In this document: positions 8,417 through 16,518 of the stretch, piece by piece
How the letters are laid out: each line of letters opens with the position of its first letter
Numbering within the stretch: the stretch's first letter is position 1
DNA from: Planococcus kocurii
GTDB taxonomy: Bacteria; Bacillota; Bacilli; Bacillales_A; Planococcaceae
DNA: 64,000 nucleotides
Reading direction: 5' to 3'
Assembly: GCF_001465835.2 (NCBI RefSeq)
Contig: NZ_CP013661.2
Coordinates: 3,402,501 to 3,466,500 of the forward strand
Program-made: the position numbers and the translations under genes
The notes under the pieces: model-generated
What the model saw: the letters and a program-made list of their open reading frames with translations, nothing else
What the model was told of the DNA's origin: nothing
Database searches by the model: none

Positions 8417-10159
8417 ATGTCATTTCAGACACCCATTACAATTAAAAAGGCAGTAGACAATATACATAAAAACAAATATCTTCTACCGGCGATTCAAAGG
8501 GAGTTTGTTTGGGACACCGCTCAAGTTGAGAGACTTTTTGATTCATTGATGCAAGGCTATCCTGTAAGATCATTCCTTTTTTGGAACGTTGAAAAAGATA
8601 AAAGTAAAGAGTTTCAGTTTTACGAGTTCATTCGCAATTATCATGAAAAAAACAATCGTCACAACCCAATTGCGAGCGTCAGTGGACGGGATGATGTAAC
8701 AGCTATATTAGATGGACAACAAAGATTAACTTCCTTGTATATAGCGCTTAAAGGGTCCTATACATATAAATTACCTAGAATGAGACGCGAAAATCCACTG
8801 GCATATCCTACGCAGCATTTATATGTTGATTTGTTGGGCCCTTCTGAGGAGTACGATATCAAATACGATTTCCGATTTTTAACGGCGGAAGATGCAGTTA
8901 ATGAATATGAAGATGCGTATTGGTTTAAAGTTTCAGACATCTTAACTTTTAACGATACTTATGAAATTGCTCAGTATTTGATTGAACATGATTTGAGTTC
9001 GATTGAAAAAGAAAAGGCACTGTTTGCGAATCAAACATTGCATAAGCTTTATCAGTCAATAAATGAAAAGCCTAATATCAATTTCTTTTTAGAAGAAGAA
9101 CAGAATTTGGAGAAGGTATTAAATATTTTTATACGTGTTAACAGCGGTGGGACAAAGCTAAGTTATTCTGATTTGTTGCTTTCGATAGCGACTGCTCAGT
9201 GGAAAGACAAGGATGCCCGACAAGAAATAAATTCTTTCGTGGATGAGATAAATCAAATTGGCAACGGATTCAATTTCAATAAAGATTTCGTTCTTAAGTC
9301 TTGTTTAGTTCTTGGCGATTTTAGAGACATTGCTTTTAAAGTCCATAATTTCAATAAAAAAGCTATGAGGAAAATTGAAGAAAACTGGGATGATGTTAAA
9401 GAGGCAATAAGACTGGCAGTCAATTTAGTATCTAGTTTTGGCTATAATCAAGAAACTTTGACTTCCAATAATGCCATAATTCCCATCGCATACTATTTGA
9501 TGAAGAAAGGATCGCCACATCAGTATTTGCAATCTCAGCTGTACAAAGATGATCGGCAACTTGTTAAAAAATGGCTTGTACTAGGGATGTTAAAACAAGC
9601 CTTTAGTGGACAACCGGATAATGTCATTGTGCCGATTAGAAAAATCCTAATGGGGAATCATAACGAGTTTCCCCTGAAACTTATTATTGAAAAATTTAAA
9701 GGTGGCACTAAATCGTTCACTTTCAATGAAGATGAACTTCATAATTTACTTACTTACAAATATGGTCAAAAGCAAACTTTCTCAACGCTAGCACTTTTGT
9801 ATCCGAGCTTAGATTTTAGAAATATATTCCACGTGGATCATATATTTGCAAAGAACTTGATGAAGAAAAAGAATTTAGTGAAAAGCGGTATGAGCGAAGA
9901 TGACATCAATTTTGCGATTGAGAATATCGACTCGATTGTTAATCTTCAACTGCTTGAAGGAATACCTAATATAGAAAAATCAGATCAGAATTTTGAGGAA
10001 TGGATCAATAAAGTCTACAAAGATGACCAATCTAAAAATGATTATTTCAATAAGCATTTTATACCTCATGTAGACTTAAGCATTGTTAATTTCAAAGAAT
10101 TCATTGAGCAAAGAAGAGAGCTGCTTCTCCAAGCTTTAAAATCAAAAGTTAGTCAGTAA
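8417..10159 (+). CDS. GmrSD-like DUF262/DUF1524 protein
   Basis: A 580-aa protein with an N-terminal DUF262 domain, the ParB/Srx-like nucleotide-binding domain of GmrS. It shows ITIKKAVDNI, PAIQREFVWD and the signature DGQQRLTS at about residue 99. The C-terminal part has an HNH-like DUF1524 segment with HVDHIFAKN near residue 471. This single-chain arrangement is that of GmrSD/BrxU-type type IV restriction enzymes, which recognise modified phage DNA and need an NTP; DUF262 proteins are also common accessories inside BREX islands. The frame is intact, with the ATG 11 bases after AAGGTAGG. It is transcribed divergently from the broken nuclease. It is probably still active, whereas its neighbours have decayed. 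The exact substrate cannot be read from sequence. Confidence 0.85.
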   Translation: MSFQTPITIKKAVDNIHKNKYLLPAIQREFVWDTAQVERLFDSLMQGYPVRSFLFWNVEKDKSKEFQFYEFIRNYHEKNNRHNPIASVSGRDDVTAILDGQQRLTSLYIALKGSYTYKLPRMRRENPLAYPTQHLYVDLLGPSEEYDIKYDFRFLTAEDAVNEYEDAYWFKVSDILTFNDTYEIAQYLIEHDLSSIEKEKALFANQTLHKLYQSINEKPNINFFLEEEQNLEKVLNIFIRVNSGGTKLSYSDLLLSIATAQWKDKDARQEINSFVDEINQIGNGFNFNKDFVLKSCLVLGDFRDIAFKVHNFNKKAMRKIEENWDDVKEAIRLAVNLVSSFGYNQETLTSNNAIIPIAYYLMKKGSPHQYLQSQLYKDDRQLVKKWLVLGMLKQAFSGQPDNVIVPIRKILMGNHNEFPLKLIIEKFKGGTKSFTFNEDELHNLLTYKYGQKQTFSTLALLYPSLDFRNIFHVDHIFAKNLMKKKNLVKSGMSEDDINFAIENIDSIVNLQLLEGIPNIEKSDQNFEEWINKVYKDDQSKNDYFNKHFIPHVDLSIVNFKEFIEQRRELLLQALKSKVSQ

Positions 10160-10250
10160 TAAAAATGCTGCAGAGTTAGAAAGAAATAAAATGTCACAAT
10201 CAAAAGAGTCTGCTGAATGCTTCTAAGAACTAAACTATGGGGGTATTTTT

Positions 10251-10436
10251 ATGAAACCAGTAAATTCAAACCCGCATGAAGAGCGCAAAAAAAGAGTGCA
10301 ATTTGCTGTTGGCTTGGCTGCTATTGATGGCGGAAAGCCAACGACGTATACGCAGAATTTGCTGGAACAGTATGAAACTGGTGAGGTAACTGCCAACCAA
10401 GTAAAACAAGCGATCATTGAAAAATATACTAAATGA
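10251..10436 (+). CDS. Small VbhA-like antitoxin-domain protein, orphan
   Basis: A 61-aa protein with the pattern of the VbhA antitoxin family: a helix with ERKKRVQFAVG, an AAIDGGKP turn where the family usually carries its inhibitory acidic motif, then LLEQYETGEVTANQVKQAI. Such proteins normally inhibit an adjacent Fic-domain AMP-transferase. No Fic toxin is visible on either side, so this is an orphan or has another role. GGGGG lies ahead of the ATG, and a terminator follows within 30 bases, so it is a monocistronic unit or the tail of the preceding gene's transcript. Confidence 0.6.
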   Translation: MKPVNSNPHEERKKRVQFAVGLAAIDGGKPTTYTQNLLEQYETGEVTANQVKQAIIEKYTK

Positions 10437-10464
10437 CATAGCAGCTAAATAACTATCTTTATGC

Positions 10465-10510
10465 AGCCATCTTTGAAATCTTTTGATTTCGAAGGTGGCT
10501 GTTTTCTTTT
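10465..10510 (+). terminator. Intrinsic terminator
   Basis: A 16-bp hairpin with G-T pairs (AGCCATCTTTGAAATC and its partner) is followed by a T-rich tail. Confidence 0.85.
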
Positions 10511-10703
10511 ATCCCAAAAGGGCGATGAAAGAAAAGAAGAAGTATATCTTCACTGAATAGTAGGTATAATAGATTAGTGAGAATTTACAATATTCTACTA
10601 TTATAGATCAAAAAACCAAAAATCTTCAAATTGAGAGGTTTGTTTACTTAGTGACGATAAATATGAACTTGAGGAAAGTGGAAGCGACCGGCTTGAAAGA
10701 AGT

Positions 10704-11362
10704 ATCCAGATCAAAGCGCCGAGGGATGTCGTGGCACAGGCATTGGATTATGCGTCATGGGTGAAAGACCTTAGTTATAAAGAAATCGAGTCTATTGTTT
10801 TAAACTATTTGGACAAAAGCCTGGCAGATGCATTTGCTGAACGGGTTTTAACGTCCTTGCCAGAAGAGCTCAACAAAGAGCATAGCATTGTCATTATGGC
10901 ATCTGAGTTGGATGCGTCTTCAGAAAGAATTGTCCTCGTCGGAGATGGAGAGCACCGAAGCTGGGAAGACTGCAGAAAATACGGCTTTATGAGTGCTGGG
11001 TAGGGAAAAAGATACAGCAGTTCCATGAAAAAGTTAAAGCCTGGAGATCGCATCCTTGCGTACTTAAAAGGGCACGGATACGTTGGGTCCGGAGAAGTAA
11101 CGTCAAGTGCGGTGATGGTAAAGGATTTTGAAATCGATAACGAAGGTTCGTTGCTTTTGGATCAACCGTTAAAACAGCCGAATATCGAGCAAAACAAAGA
11201 GGATGCAGAACTCGCAGATTGGACAGTTGGTGTTAAGTGGCTGAAAGCCATGCCAAAAGAAGCTGCGGTGACGATGCCGGGATATTCGCAAACCCAAATG
11301 TCGTCTGTAAACTGAACCACCAGCCAACTATCGATTTCTTGACTCCTCATTATTCTTTATAA
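10704..11362 (+). pseudogene. Remnant of a second restriction-nuclease-like gene
   Basis: Three consecutive frames read as one decayed protein. They are APRDVVAQALDYASWVKDL at about 10710-10770 through the HSIVIMASELDASSERIV region, then VGDGEHRSWEDCRKYGFMSAG and KKLKPGDRILAYLKGHGYVG, then a final shifted piece (IFANPNVVCKL to the TAA at 11360-11362). The first part resembles the end of a NucS/DUF91-like PD-(D/E)XK nuclease, where a Lys-Arg-Asp core normally precedes VAQALDY. The second looks like a PUA/EVE-like domain. The catalytic core and true start are gone, an internal piece appears deleted after SSERIV, and at least two frameshifts are present (near 11000 and 11280). Confidence 0.7.
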
Positions 11363-11426
11363 TTAGAAATAAGTCTGCACTTAAAGAATTTAACGATTAA
11401 AATAATTAAGGAATTTGGTGAGATTG

Positions 11427-11549
11427 ATGACTTCTACAAAAAAAGATTTCACGCAAAAACTGGAAGAAATAAAAGCCGATGCGAAAGAGAATGGTATATT
11501 GCATTTAATCGTTACTTCAAAAAATTTGCATAATTTTCGACAAAAGTAA
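11427..11549 (+). pseudogene. Truncated N-terminal gene fragment (40 codons)
   Basis: A short frame beginning MTSTKKDFTQKLEEI and stopping at 11547-11549. It resembles the first helix of a longer protein, and the similarity stops abruptly where the vWA remnant begins a few bases later. This points to a deletion or recombination junction. I cannot name the parent family with confidence. Confidence 0.4.
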
Positions 11550-11552
11550 TTT

Positions 11553-12085
11553 AATAGCTGGGTTAGAGCAGGATACAAGTGGGCTTTAACTCATTAATCG
11601 AAAAGCATGTAAGCTTTCTGTTATAGTCTATGTTACGACGATGCTGCTCGATCTAGGATACAAACTACTGCATGATAAAATATCGCTAAGAAGCGTTTCT
11701 CCACTGGCTTAAAAAGACTACTAAGAGAGGGAATGACGGTGCTTCTAGATGCGATCGGTTCGACGATACAGAAAATAAGAAATGTGCAAGAAAAGTGCGA
11801 TGAAAGAACAACGCGCAGATAAAGTACTGGTTGTCATTGCGACAAATGGCATGGGAAATTTCAGCAGTGAATATATGTTTAAAAACATCCATGAAATGAG
11901 CATGATGAAGAAAAATCAAGTCTGTTTGGAAATCATCTTTCATGGAGCGAATAGTGACACGGTCGACTTCCATGTAAGCGCTAAAAGAACTCAGTCAAAA
12001 TATAGTGTATAGAGTGAGTCTGTCACTTCTTATCGTACGAGAAAAAAGACTGTGAAAGTGACTATAGTTCTCGCGCAAATAAATA
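11553..12085 (+). pseudogene. Decayed copy of the vWA-domain gene at 15380-16033
   Basis: The stretch parallels the intact vWA gene over most of its length: AGAGCAGGATAC, the segment around GCGATCGGTTCGACGATACAG, GTTGTCATTGCGACAAATGGC, and the 3' end near CTGTCACTTCTTATCG. It has lost the MIDAS start, carries several frameshifts and deletions, and has internal stops. The longest surviving frame is 11782-12012. It is a dead paralogue about 3.4 kb from the working copy and in the same orientation. Confidence 0.85.
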
Positions 12086-12118
12086 AAAAATTCTTGTGTA
12101 AGGTCGACGTTCAGTCAT

Positions 12119-12159
12119 GAAAAATAGCCAGAACAGAAAATTCATTTCTGTTCTGGCTA
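12119..12159 (-). terminator. Intrinsic terminator of the glycosyltransferase gene
   Basis: A perfect 15-bp hairpin (TAGCCAGAACAGAAA and its complement) is followed on the minus strand by a T tract. Confidence 0.88.
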
Positions 12160-12174
12160 GTAAAATTCGTTAAA

Positions 12175-13221
12175 TTATTCTTTACGAAATACCCAAGCAC
12201 GCTGAGCCACAAAGCCAACGATAAAGAGAATGGCATCCACACCAACTTTCAAAATCATTTCTCCACGTCCGAGCCACTCGGCATAAAGCAAATGAACTGA
12301 ACCAGCAGAAGTTAGCATGATAAACGCAGCCAGTATATAATAACGAACAAGCGACTTGCTGGATCCTTGTTTAAAGACTTTATTGCGGTTGACGTAATAA
12401 TTAAACAATGAAGACAAAATGCGTGCCGCAATGGTTGCTAAAATAATGAACAGCTCTGGAGCGGGATCTTTAAGCAGTTGGATAAACACCCAATAAAGTC
12501 CGATGTCCAGTGCAAAAGATGCTCCTCCTGACAACCCATAAAAGATAAATACTTTATAAATATGGTAGGAATCTCTCAACGGGTGGAAATGGGAGGTTTG
12601 GTTGTCATCTAAATAGATGGTGTCAATTGTCACTTCTCCTACACCCATCTTATTTTTTCCTAAATACGCCAACACATTCATTTCATATTCAAATCGCTCA
12701 CCGATTACCGTAAGCATTTGGGGTAGGTAGTTGACCGGAATGCCTCTTAAACCGGTCTGTGTGTCAGAGAGGACAACGCCGGTTGAAAGTCTAAACAGCA
12801 ACCGCGTAAAGCGATTGCCAAATCGACTTCTAAATGGAATGTTTTTTCCAGTGAAGTCTCGAACACCAAGCACAACTTGATCAGGTGTCTTGAGTAAATA
12901 TTGCGCTAATTTTACCATGTCATTGGCTGAATGCTGACCATCTGCATCCGCTGTGATGACAGCTTTAAATGGAAGTTTCTTTGTGAGTATGTAGTGAAAA
13001 GCGGTTTTTAAAGCGCGCCCTTTTCCTTGGTTAACGGCATGGCTCACTACCGTTATTTCTTTATGTAATTCCAGTGACTTAAATATAGTCGAATATTCTT
13101 TGCCGCTGCCATCATCAATAACGATAATGTTTTGGAAACCAGCTTCGATTATTTGTCGGACTACATTCAAGCATTTTTGATCTGGTTTATATGCAGGAAT
13201 AATAATAGCGAATTGTTCCAC
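12175..13221 (-). CDS. GT2 glycosyltransferase fused to a GtrA-like membrane domain
   Basis: A 348-aa membrane enzyme. Residues 1-220 form a family 2 glycosyltransferase of the dolichol-phosphate-mannose-synthase type, with VIDDGSG near 34-40 and the DAD metal motif at 92-94. Residues 220-345 have four hydrophobic segments matching GtrA/DPMS_2, which helps flip or anchor polyprenyl-linked sugars. It probably transfers a sugar from a nucleotide donor to undecaprenyl phosphate for decoration of teichoic or lipoteichoic acid, or of another surface glycan. The start is GTG at 13221, six bases after AGGAGG; the overlapping ATG is out of frame. It is monocistronic with its own terminator. A 39-bp inverted repeat lies in its upstream region. 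Confidence 0.87.
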   Translation of the reverse strand: MEQFAIIIPAYKPDQKCLNVVRQIIEAGFQNIIVIDDGSGKEYSTIFKSLELHKEITVVSHAVNQGKGRALKTAFHYILTKKLPFKAVITADADGQHSANDMVKLAQYLLKTPDQVVLGVRDFTGKNIPFRSRFGNRFTRLLFRLSTGVVLSDTQTGLRGIPVNYLPQMLTVIGERFEYEMNVLAYLGKNKMGVGEVTIDTIYLDDNQTSHFHPLRDSYHIYKVFIFYGLSGGASFALDIGLYWVFIQLLKDPAPELFIILATIAARILSSLFNYYVNRNKVFKQGSSKSLVRYYILAAFIMLTSAGSVHLLYAEWLGRGEMILKVGVDAILFIVGFVAQRAWVFRKE

Positions 13222-13286
13222 ATAGGGCCTCCTTTCTGTTTTTGCTAGCCCGTGAAGTTTGTCATCAAGCGATTAACTCAATACTT

Positions 13287-13325
13287 TGACACTAGGGTCT
13301 TCATTATAAGAATACCCTAGTGTCA
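13287..13325. repeat. Inverted repeat in a divergent intergenic region
   Basis: Perfect 12-bp arms TGACACTAGGGT and ACCCTAGTGTCA are separated by 15 bases that are themselves partly complementary. There is no T tract, so it is not an ordinary terminator. It lies between the leftward glycosyltransferase and the rightward UDG-like gene and could be an operator or an mRNA structure. The rest of the 310-base gap shows nothing else. Confidence 0.6.
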
Positions 13326-13532
13326 TTGACTTCACACAGTATTAAAAAAAGTTAGTAGAAATTTTATCTATATGTTAAAAAATCATTTTTATACTAAAAT
13401 GATTAGTAAAAAAGAGGAAAGGTAAAATCTGAAAGAGTGTTGAACAACTTCTGAAAAGTTAAGATATTAAAGTACAGTTTTCCAACTAGTGGTAAGTTAC
13501 AAGTATGTTCAGTAAAAAGGAGAGCAATATCC

Positions 13533-14294
13533 ATGTCAATCACCAACTATGCTAAGTTTCAGCAATACAAAAAAAGGATTCAATCGCTTCCACCATCATA
13601 TACAAAAGAAGAACTAATTACTGAAGAATTTTTACTGGCAAGAGACGACAAGAAAAAGTTAGCGATTTATTATGCGCCTTTTGAGTATGTGAATAAAGAT
13701 GCGAAAATAGTGATTGTGGGCATCACACCTGGATTTCATCAAATGAAAAAATCGTTTTCAACGGTGATAGATGCAGCAGGGGCAGAACACAATGATGAAG
13801 AAATTCTTCGGAAAGTAAAAAACAACTCTAGTTTTGAAGGACCTATGCGAAATAATTTAGTAAAGATGCTAGATGAGTTGGAGTTGAATGAGCATTTGGG
13901 TTTGTGTTCTAGTTCAGAATTATTCGAGGAAGCTAGCCACTTGGTACATACAACATCCGTAATTGCTTATCCGGTATTCTATAATGGCAAAAATTACAGC
14001 GGCTCAACTCCGAATTTAGTGAAAAACAAGCTGTTGAAAAAATACATGACAGAGAATTTTGCGGAAGAATTAACGGATTTAAGTGAATCTTTGATTATCC
14101 CTTTAGGTGTAAACGTTTCGAATGCCTTGAATTATTTAGTAGAGCAACGAGTGATTTCAAGCGAGCAAATTCTCTCAGGTTTTCCGCACCCTTCAGGAGG
14201 CAATGGACACCGCCATAAGCAGTTTGCAGACAACAAAGACGCGATGAAAGACAAACTAAAAGTTTATTTTGCGAAAGAGGAATTCGCCAACTAA
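13533..14294 (+). CDS. Uracil-DNA-glycosylase superfamily protein
   Basis: A 253-aa protein with the two hallmark segments of the UDG superfamily. An N-terminal motif (VGITPGFHQ, about residues 62-70) corresponds to the G-x-x-P-G water-activating loop, and a C-terminal one (HPSGGN, about 219-224) corresponds to the H-P-S base-flipping loop. It is unlike classical Ung or family 4 enzymes in overall sequence, lacks iron-sulphur cysteines, and is a poorly characterised branch. AAAGGAGAG precedes the ATG. The macro-domain gene follows after 23 bases with its own AAAGGAG site, and a vWA gene comes next, so the three are likely one operon. Base-excision activity is inferred from fold motifs only. 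Confidence 0.75.
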   Translation: MSITNYAKFQQYKKRIQSLPPSYTKEELITEEFLLARDDKKKLAIYYAPFEYVNKDAKIVIVGITPGFHQMKKSFSTVIDAAGAEHNDEEILRKVKNNSSFEGPMRNNLVKMLDELELNEHLGLCSSSELFEEASHLVHTTSVIAYPVFYNGKNYSGSTPNLVKNKLLKKYMTENFAEELTDLSESLIIPLGVNVSNALNYLVEQRVISSEQILSGFPHPSGGNGHRHKQFADNKDAMKDKLKVYFAKEEFAN

Positions 14295-14317
14295 CTTAAC
14301 GGAAAGGAGATGTCCGC

Positions 14318-15301
14318 ATGCCACTAGAAATCGTCCGAAACGACATTACGAAGATGACGACGGATGCTATTGTCAATGCTGCTAACAGCCATTTAAAAAG
14401 GGGAGGCGGTGTGTGCGGTGCTGTATTTAATGCGGCAGGAGCTCAAGCATTACAAAAGGTATGCGACCAGATCGGTTATTGCGCTGTGGGAAGAGCGGTG
14501 CATACAGATGCTTTTGCGCTGAATGCCAAATACATTATCCATACGGTTGGACCTGTCTGGCAAGGGGGTAGCCACAACGAAGAAGAAAGGCTACGAGATT
14601 GTTATAAAAATTCACTTGAACTTGCTTACGAGCTTGGCTGTGAGTCGATTTCTTTTCCGCTCATTTCCACTGGAATATTTGGCTATCCAAAAGAACCGGC
14701 TTTGCAGATTGCTATTTCCGCAATTGACCTATTTTTGAAGGCGCATGAAATGCATGTGTCTGTTGTGGTGTTCGACAAACAATCTTTTGGAATCAGTAAA
14801 AAACTTTATCGATCCATTTCGGCTTTTATTGATGATAATGAGGCAAGTGTGCTAGAGGAGAAGAGTACTCGCTATCGTAAGAAAAGTAGTTTAGAACCTG
14901 CCTCTAGTCCAGAAGCAGAAGTTAACGTAGCATCCCATTTACAGGCTATTTTTAAAGGTATGAATGAATCTTTTTCACAACGACTACTCCGCTTTATTGA
15001 CGAGAAAGAAATGACAGATACTGAAACCTATAAAAAAGCGAATATTGATCGCAAGCTGTTTTCCAAGATTCGGAACAATACAGACTACACCCCTTTAAAA
15101 AAGACCATTATCGCTTTTGCGATAGCTCTTGAACTGGATCTAGCTGAAACAGAGGATTTACTTGAAAAAGCAGGATATCGATTATCGCGTAGCCATAAAT
15201 TCGATTTGATTATTCTTTATTTTATTGAACGTAAAAATTACGATATTCATGAAATCAACGAAGCGTTGTTCGCGTTTGACCAAATGCTTCTCGGTGCGTG
15301 A
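14318..15301 (+). CDS. Macro-domain protein with C-terminal helical domain
   Basis: A 327-aa protein. Residues 1-170 are a macro domain that binds or hydrolyses ADP-ribose: NAANS at 20-24, a glycine-rich GGGVCGAVF loop just after, and STGIFGYP near 120. After a variable linker, residues 215-327 form a helical, HTH-like module (KANIDRKLFSKIR, then LELDLAETEDLLEKAGY, then NYDIHEINEALF). This module is common as a C-terminal appendage in small regulatory or defence-linked proteins. Known macro enzymes remove ADP-ribose from proteins, DNA or O-acetyl-ADP-ribose; the substrate here is open. It sits between the UDG-like and vWA genes, which suggests a role linking ADP-ribose metabolism to nucleic acid damage or stress. 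Confidence 0.85.
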   Translation: MPLEIVRNDITKMTTDAIVNAANSHLKRGGGVCGAVFNAAGAQALQKVCDQIGYCAVGRAVHTDAFALNAKYIIHTVGPVWQGGSHNEEERLRDCYKNSLELAYELGCESISFPLISTGIFGYPKEPALQIAISAIDLFLKAHEMHVSVVVFDKQSFGISKKLYRSISAFIDDNEASVLEEKSTRYRKKSSLEPASSPEAEVNVASHLQAIFKGMNESFSQRLLRFIDEKEMTDTETYKKANIDRKLFSKIRNNTDYTPLKKTIIAFAIALELDLAETEDLLEKAGYRLSRSHKFDLIILYFIERKNYDIHEINEALFAFDQMLLGA

Positions 15302-15379
15302 GATGTCGCTTTAAAAGCGACCCATTTGATTGTTGAAAATCATATTCTTAAGTTGTAAAGAAAACTTGAGGAGGAATAG

Positions 15380-16033
15380 ATGATGAAAAACGAAACGACA
15401 GAATTGGTGTTTATTCTCGACAAAAGTGGATCAATGGCTGGGCTAGAGCAGGATACCATTGGTGGCTTTAACGCATTGATCGAAAAGCAGCGAAAGCTTT
15501 CGGGCGACATCCATGTTACAACCGTATTGTTCAATCAAGGCTACGAACTCTTGCATGACAGAATTTCGCTAAAAAGTGTTTCTCCACTAGCTGAAAAAGA
15601 CTACCAGGTAGGAGGAATGACGGCGCTACTGGATGCAATCGGTTCGACAATACAGAAAATAAGCAATGTGCAAAAAAGCACAGTGCAAGAACAGCGAGCA
15701 GGTAAAGTAATGGTTGTGATTACGACAGATGGCTTAGAAAACTCCAGCTGTGAATACACGTATAAAAAAATCCATGAAATGATTGCGATGCAGAAAAAAC
15801 AAGCACACTGGGAATTCATCTTTCTTGGCGCGAATATCGACGCAGTCGCGACAGCGCGTCAATTTGGAGTAAATGAGGAATTCGCGGTCAACTACCATGC
15901 AGACGCTAAAGGAACTCAGTTAAACTATGACGTATTGAGTGAGGCTGTCACTTCTTTTCGAACTGGAAAAAAGATCGATCGCAGTTGGAAAAAAGATATT
16001 GAAAAAGACTTTACTACTCGCGCGAAGAAATAA
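15380..16033 (+). CDS. von Willebrand factor A domain protein
   Basis: A 217-aa cytoplasmic vWA protein made almost entirely of the domain. The metal-ion-dependent adhesion site is intact: DKSGS at residues 14-18, a downstream Thr in GGMTALLDAIG, and an Asp in TTDGLENSS. Related proteins resemble the YegL/TerY group often found with stress, tellurite or macro-domain genes. GAGGAGGAATAG precedes tandem ATGs (15380 and 15383). It follows the macro-domain gene by 78 bases and ends at a strong terminator. A decayed paralogue at 11553-12085 shows that the gene was once duplicated or exchanged. The role is unknown; a scaffold or chaperone-like function is an inference. Confidence 0.85.
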   Translation: MMKNETTELVFILDKSGSMAGLEQDTIGGFNALIEKQRKLSGDIHVTTVLFNQGYELLHDRISLKSVSPLAEKDYQVGGMTALLDAIGSTIQKISNVQKSTVQEQRAGKVMVVITTDGLENSSCEYTYKKIHEMIAMQKKQAHWEFIFLGANIDAVATARQFGVNEEFAVNYHADAKGTQLNYDVLSEAVTSFRTGKKIDRSWKKDIEKDFTTRAKK

Positions 16034-16037
16034 AGTT

Positions 16038-16073
16038 CCTTCGTTTCCTTTCATGAGGAAACGAAGGTTTTTT
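16038..16073 (+). terminator. Intrinsic terminator of the UDG/macro/vWA operon
   Basis: CCTTCGTTTCC and its complement form a hairpin followed by six T. Confidence 0.92.
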
Positions 16074-16233
16074 ACTTGCTGAGTTAAAAGCTAAAAGGTA
16101 CTTTTACTCTCTGCTACTCACTTCTTCCTGAAGATAATCTGCAAAATCAAGACAAGTAATTTTATCTGTGATTATTTCTGAATTTCTACACTCATAAATT
16201 TCACGAATACACTTACTCAAATCAATAGCAAAA

Positions 16234-16450
16234 TTATTTTTGCTGTACTTGGTAAACTTTCTCAAAAGGCTATGCGAAGACAAAGCCATTGCTTGGAAAC
16301 TTCATTTGTACCGATTCACCGCTGCCTCTGCCGAACAAGCTCTTAAGCTAACTGACTGTGACGACATCCGGTTCTAAATTACCCGACCATGCCACCGTTG
16401 CGTTTGGGTTGTAGAATGGTTCTGTAAAACGAGGCTTCTTGCGAGCGATA
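16234..16450 (-). pseudogene. C-terminal remnant of an AIM24-family protein
   Basis: Minus-strand translation, with interruptions, reads EPFYNPNATVAWSGNLEPD, then LFGRGSGESVQMKFPSNGF, then PFEKVYQVQQK and a stop at 16236-16234. This pattern matches the end of bacterial AIM24/TIGR00266 proteins. Stops and a small deletion split it, and the N-terminal two thirds are missing. It is not a working gene. Confidence 0.6.
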
Positions 16451-16518
16451 AAAAAGGAGTTTTTTATCTTAAAGAGAATTAAGAGGAGGAATGGCTAATG
16501 AGAAGGAGGGATCGCTTA

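Noticed and set aside
10235-10417. Minus-strand frame opposite the VbhA-like gene
   Set aside because: A shadow of the plus-strand gene, which has the ribosome site and family pattern.
16104-16289. 61-aa minus-strand frame after the vWA operon
   Set aside because: It overlaps the AIM24 remnant in another frame and has no convincing ribosome site.
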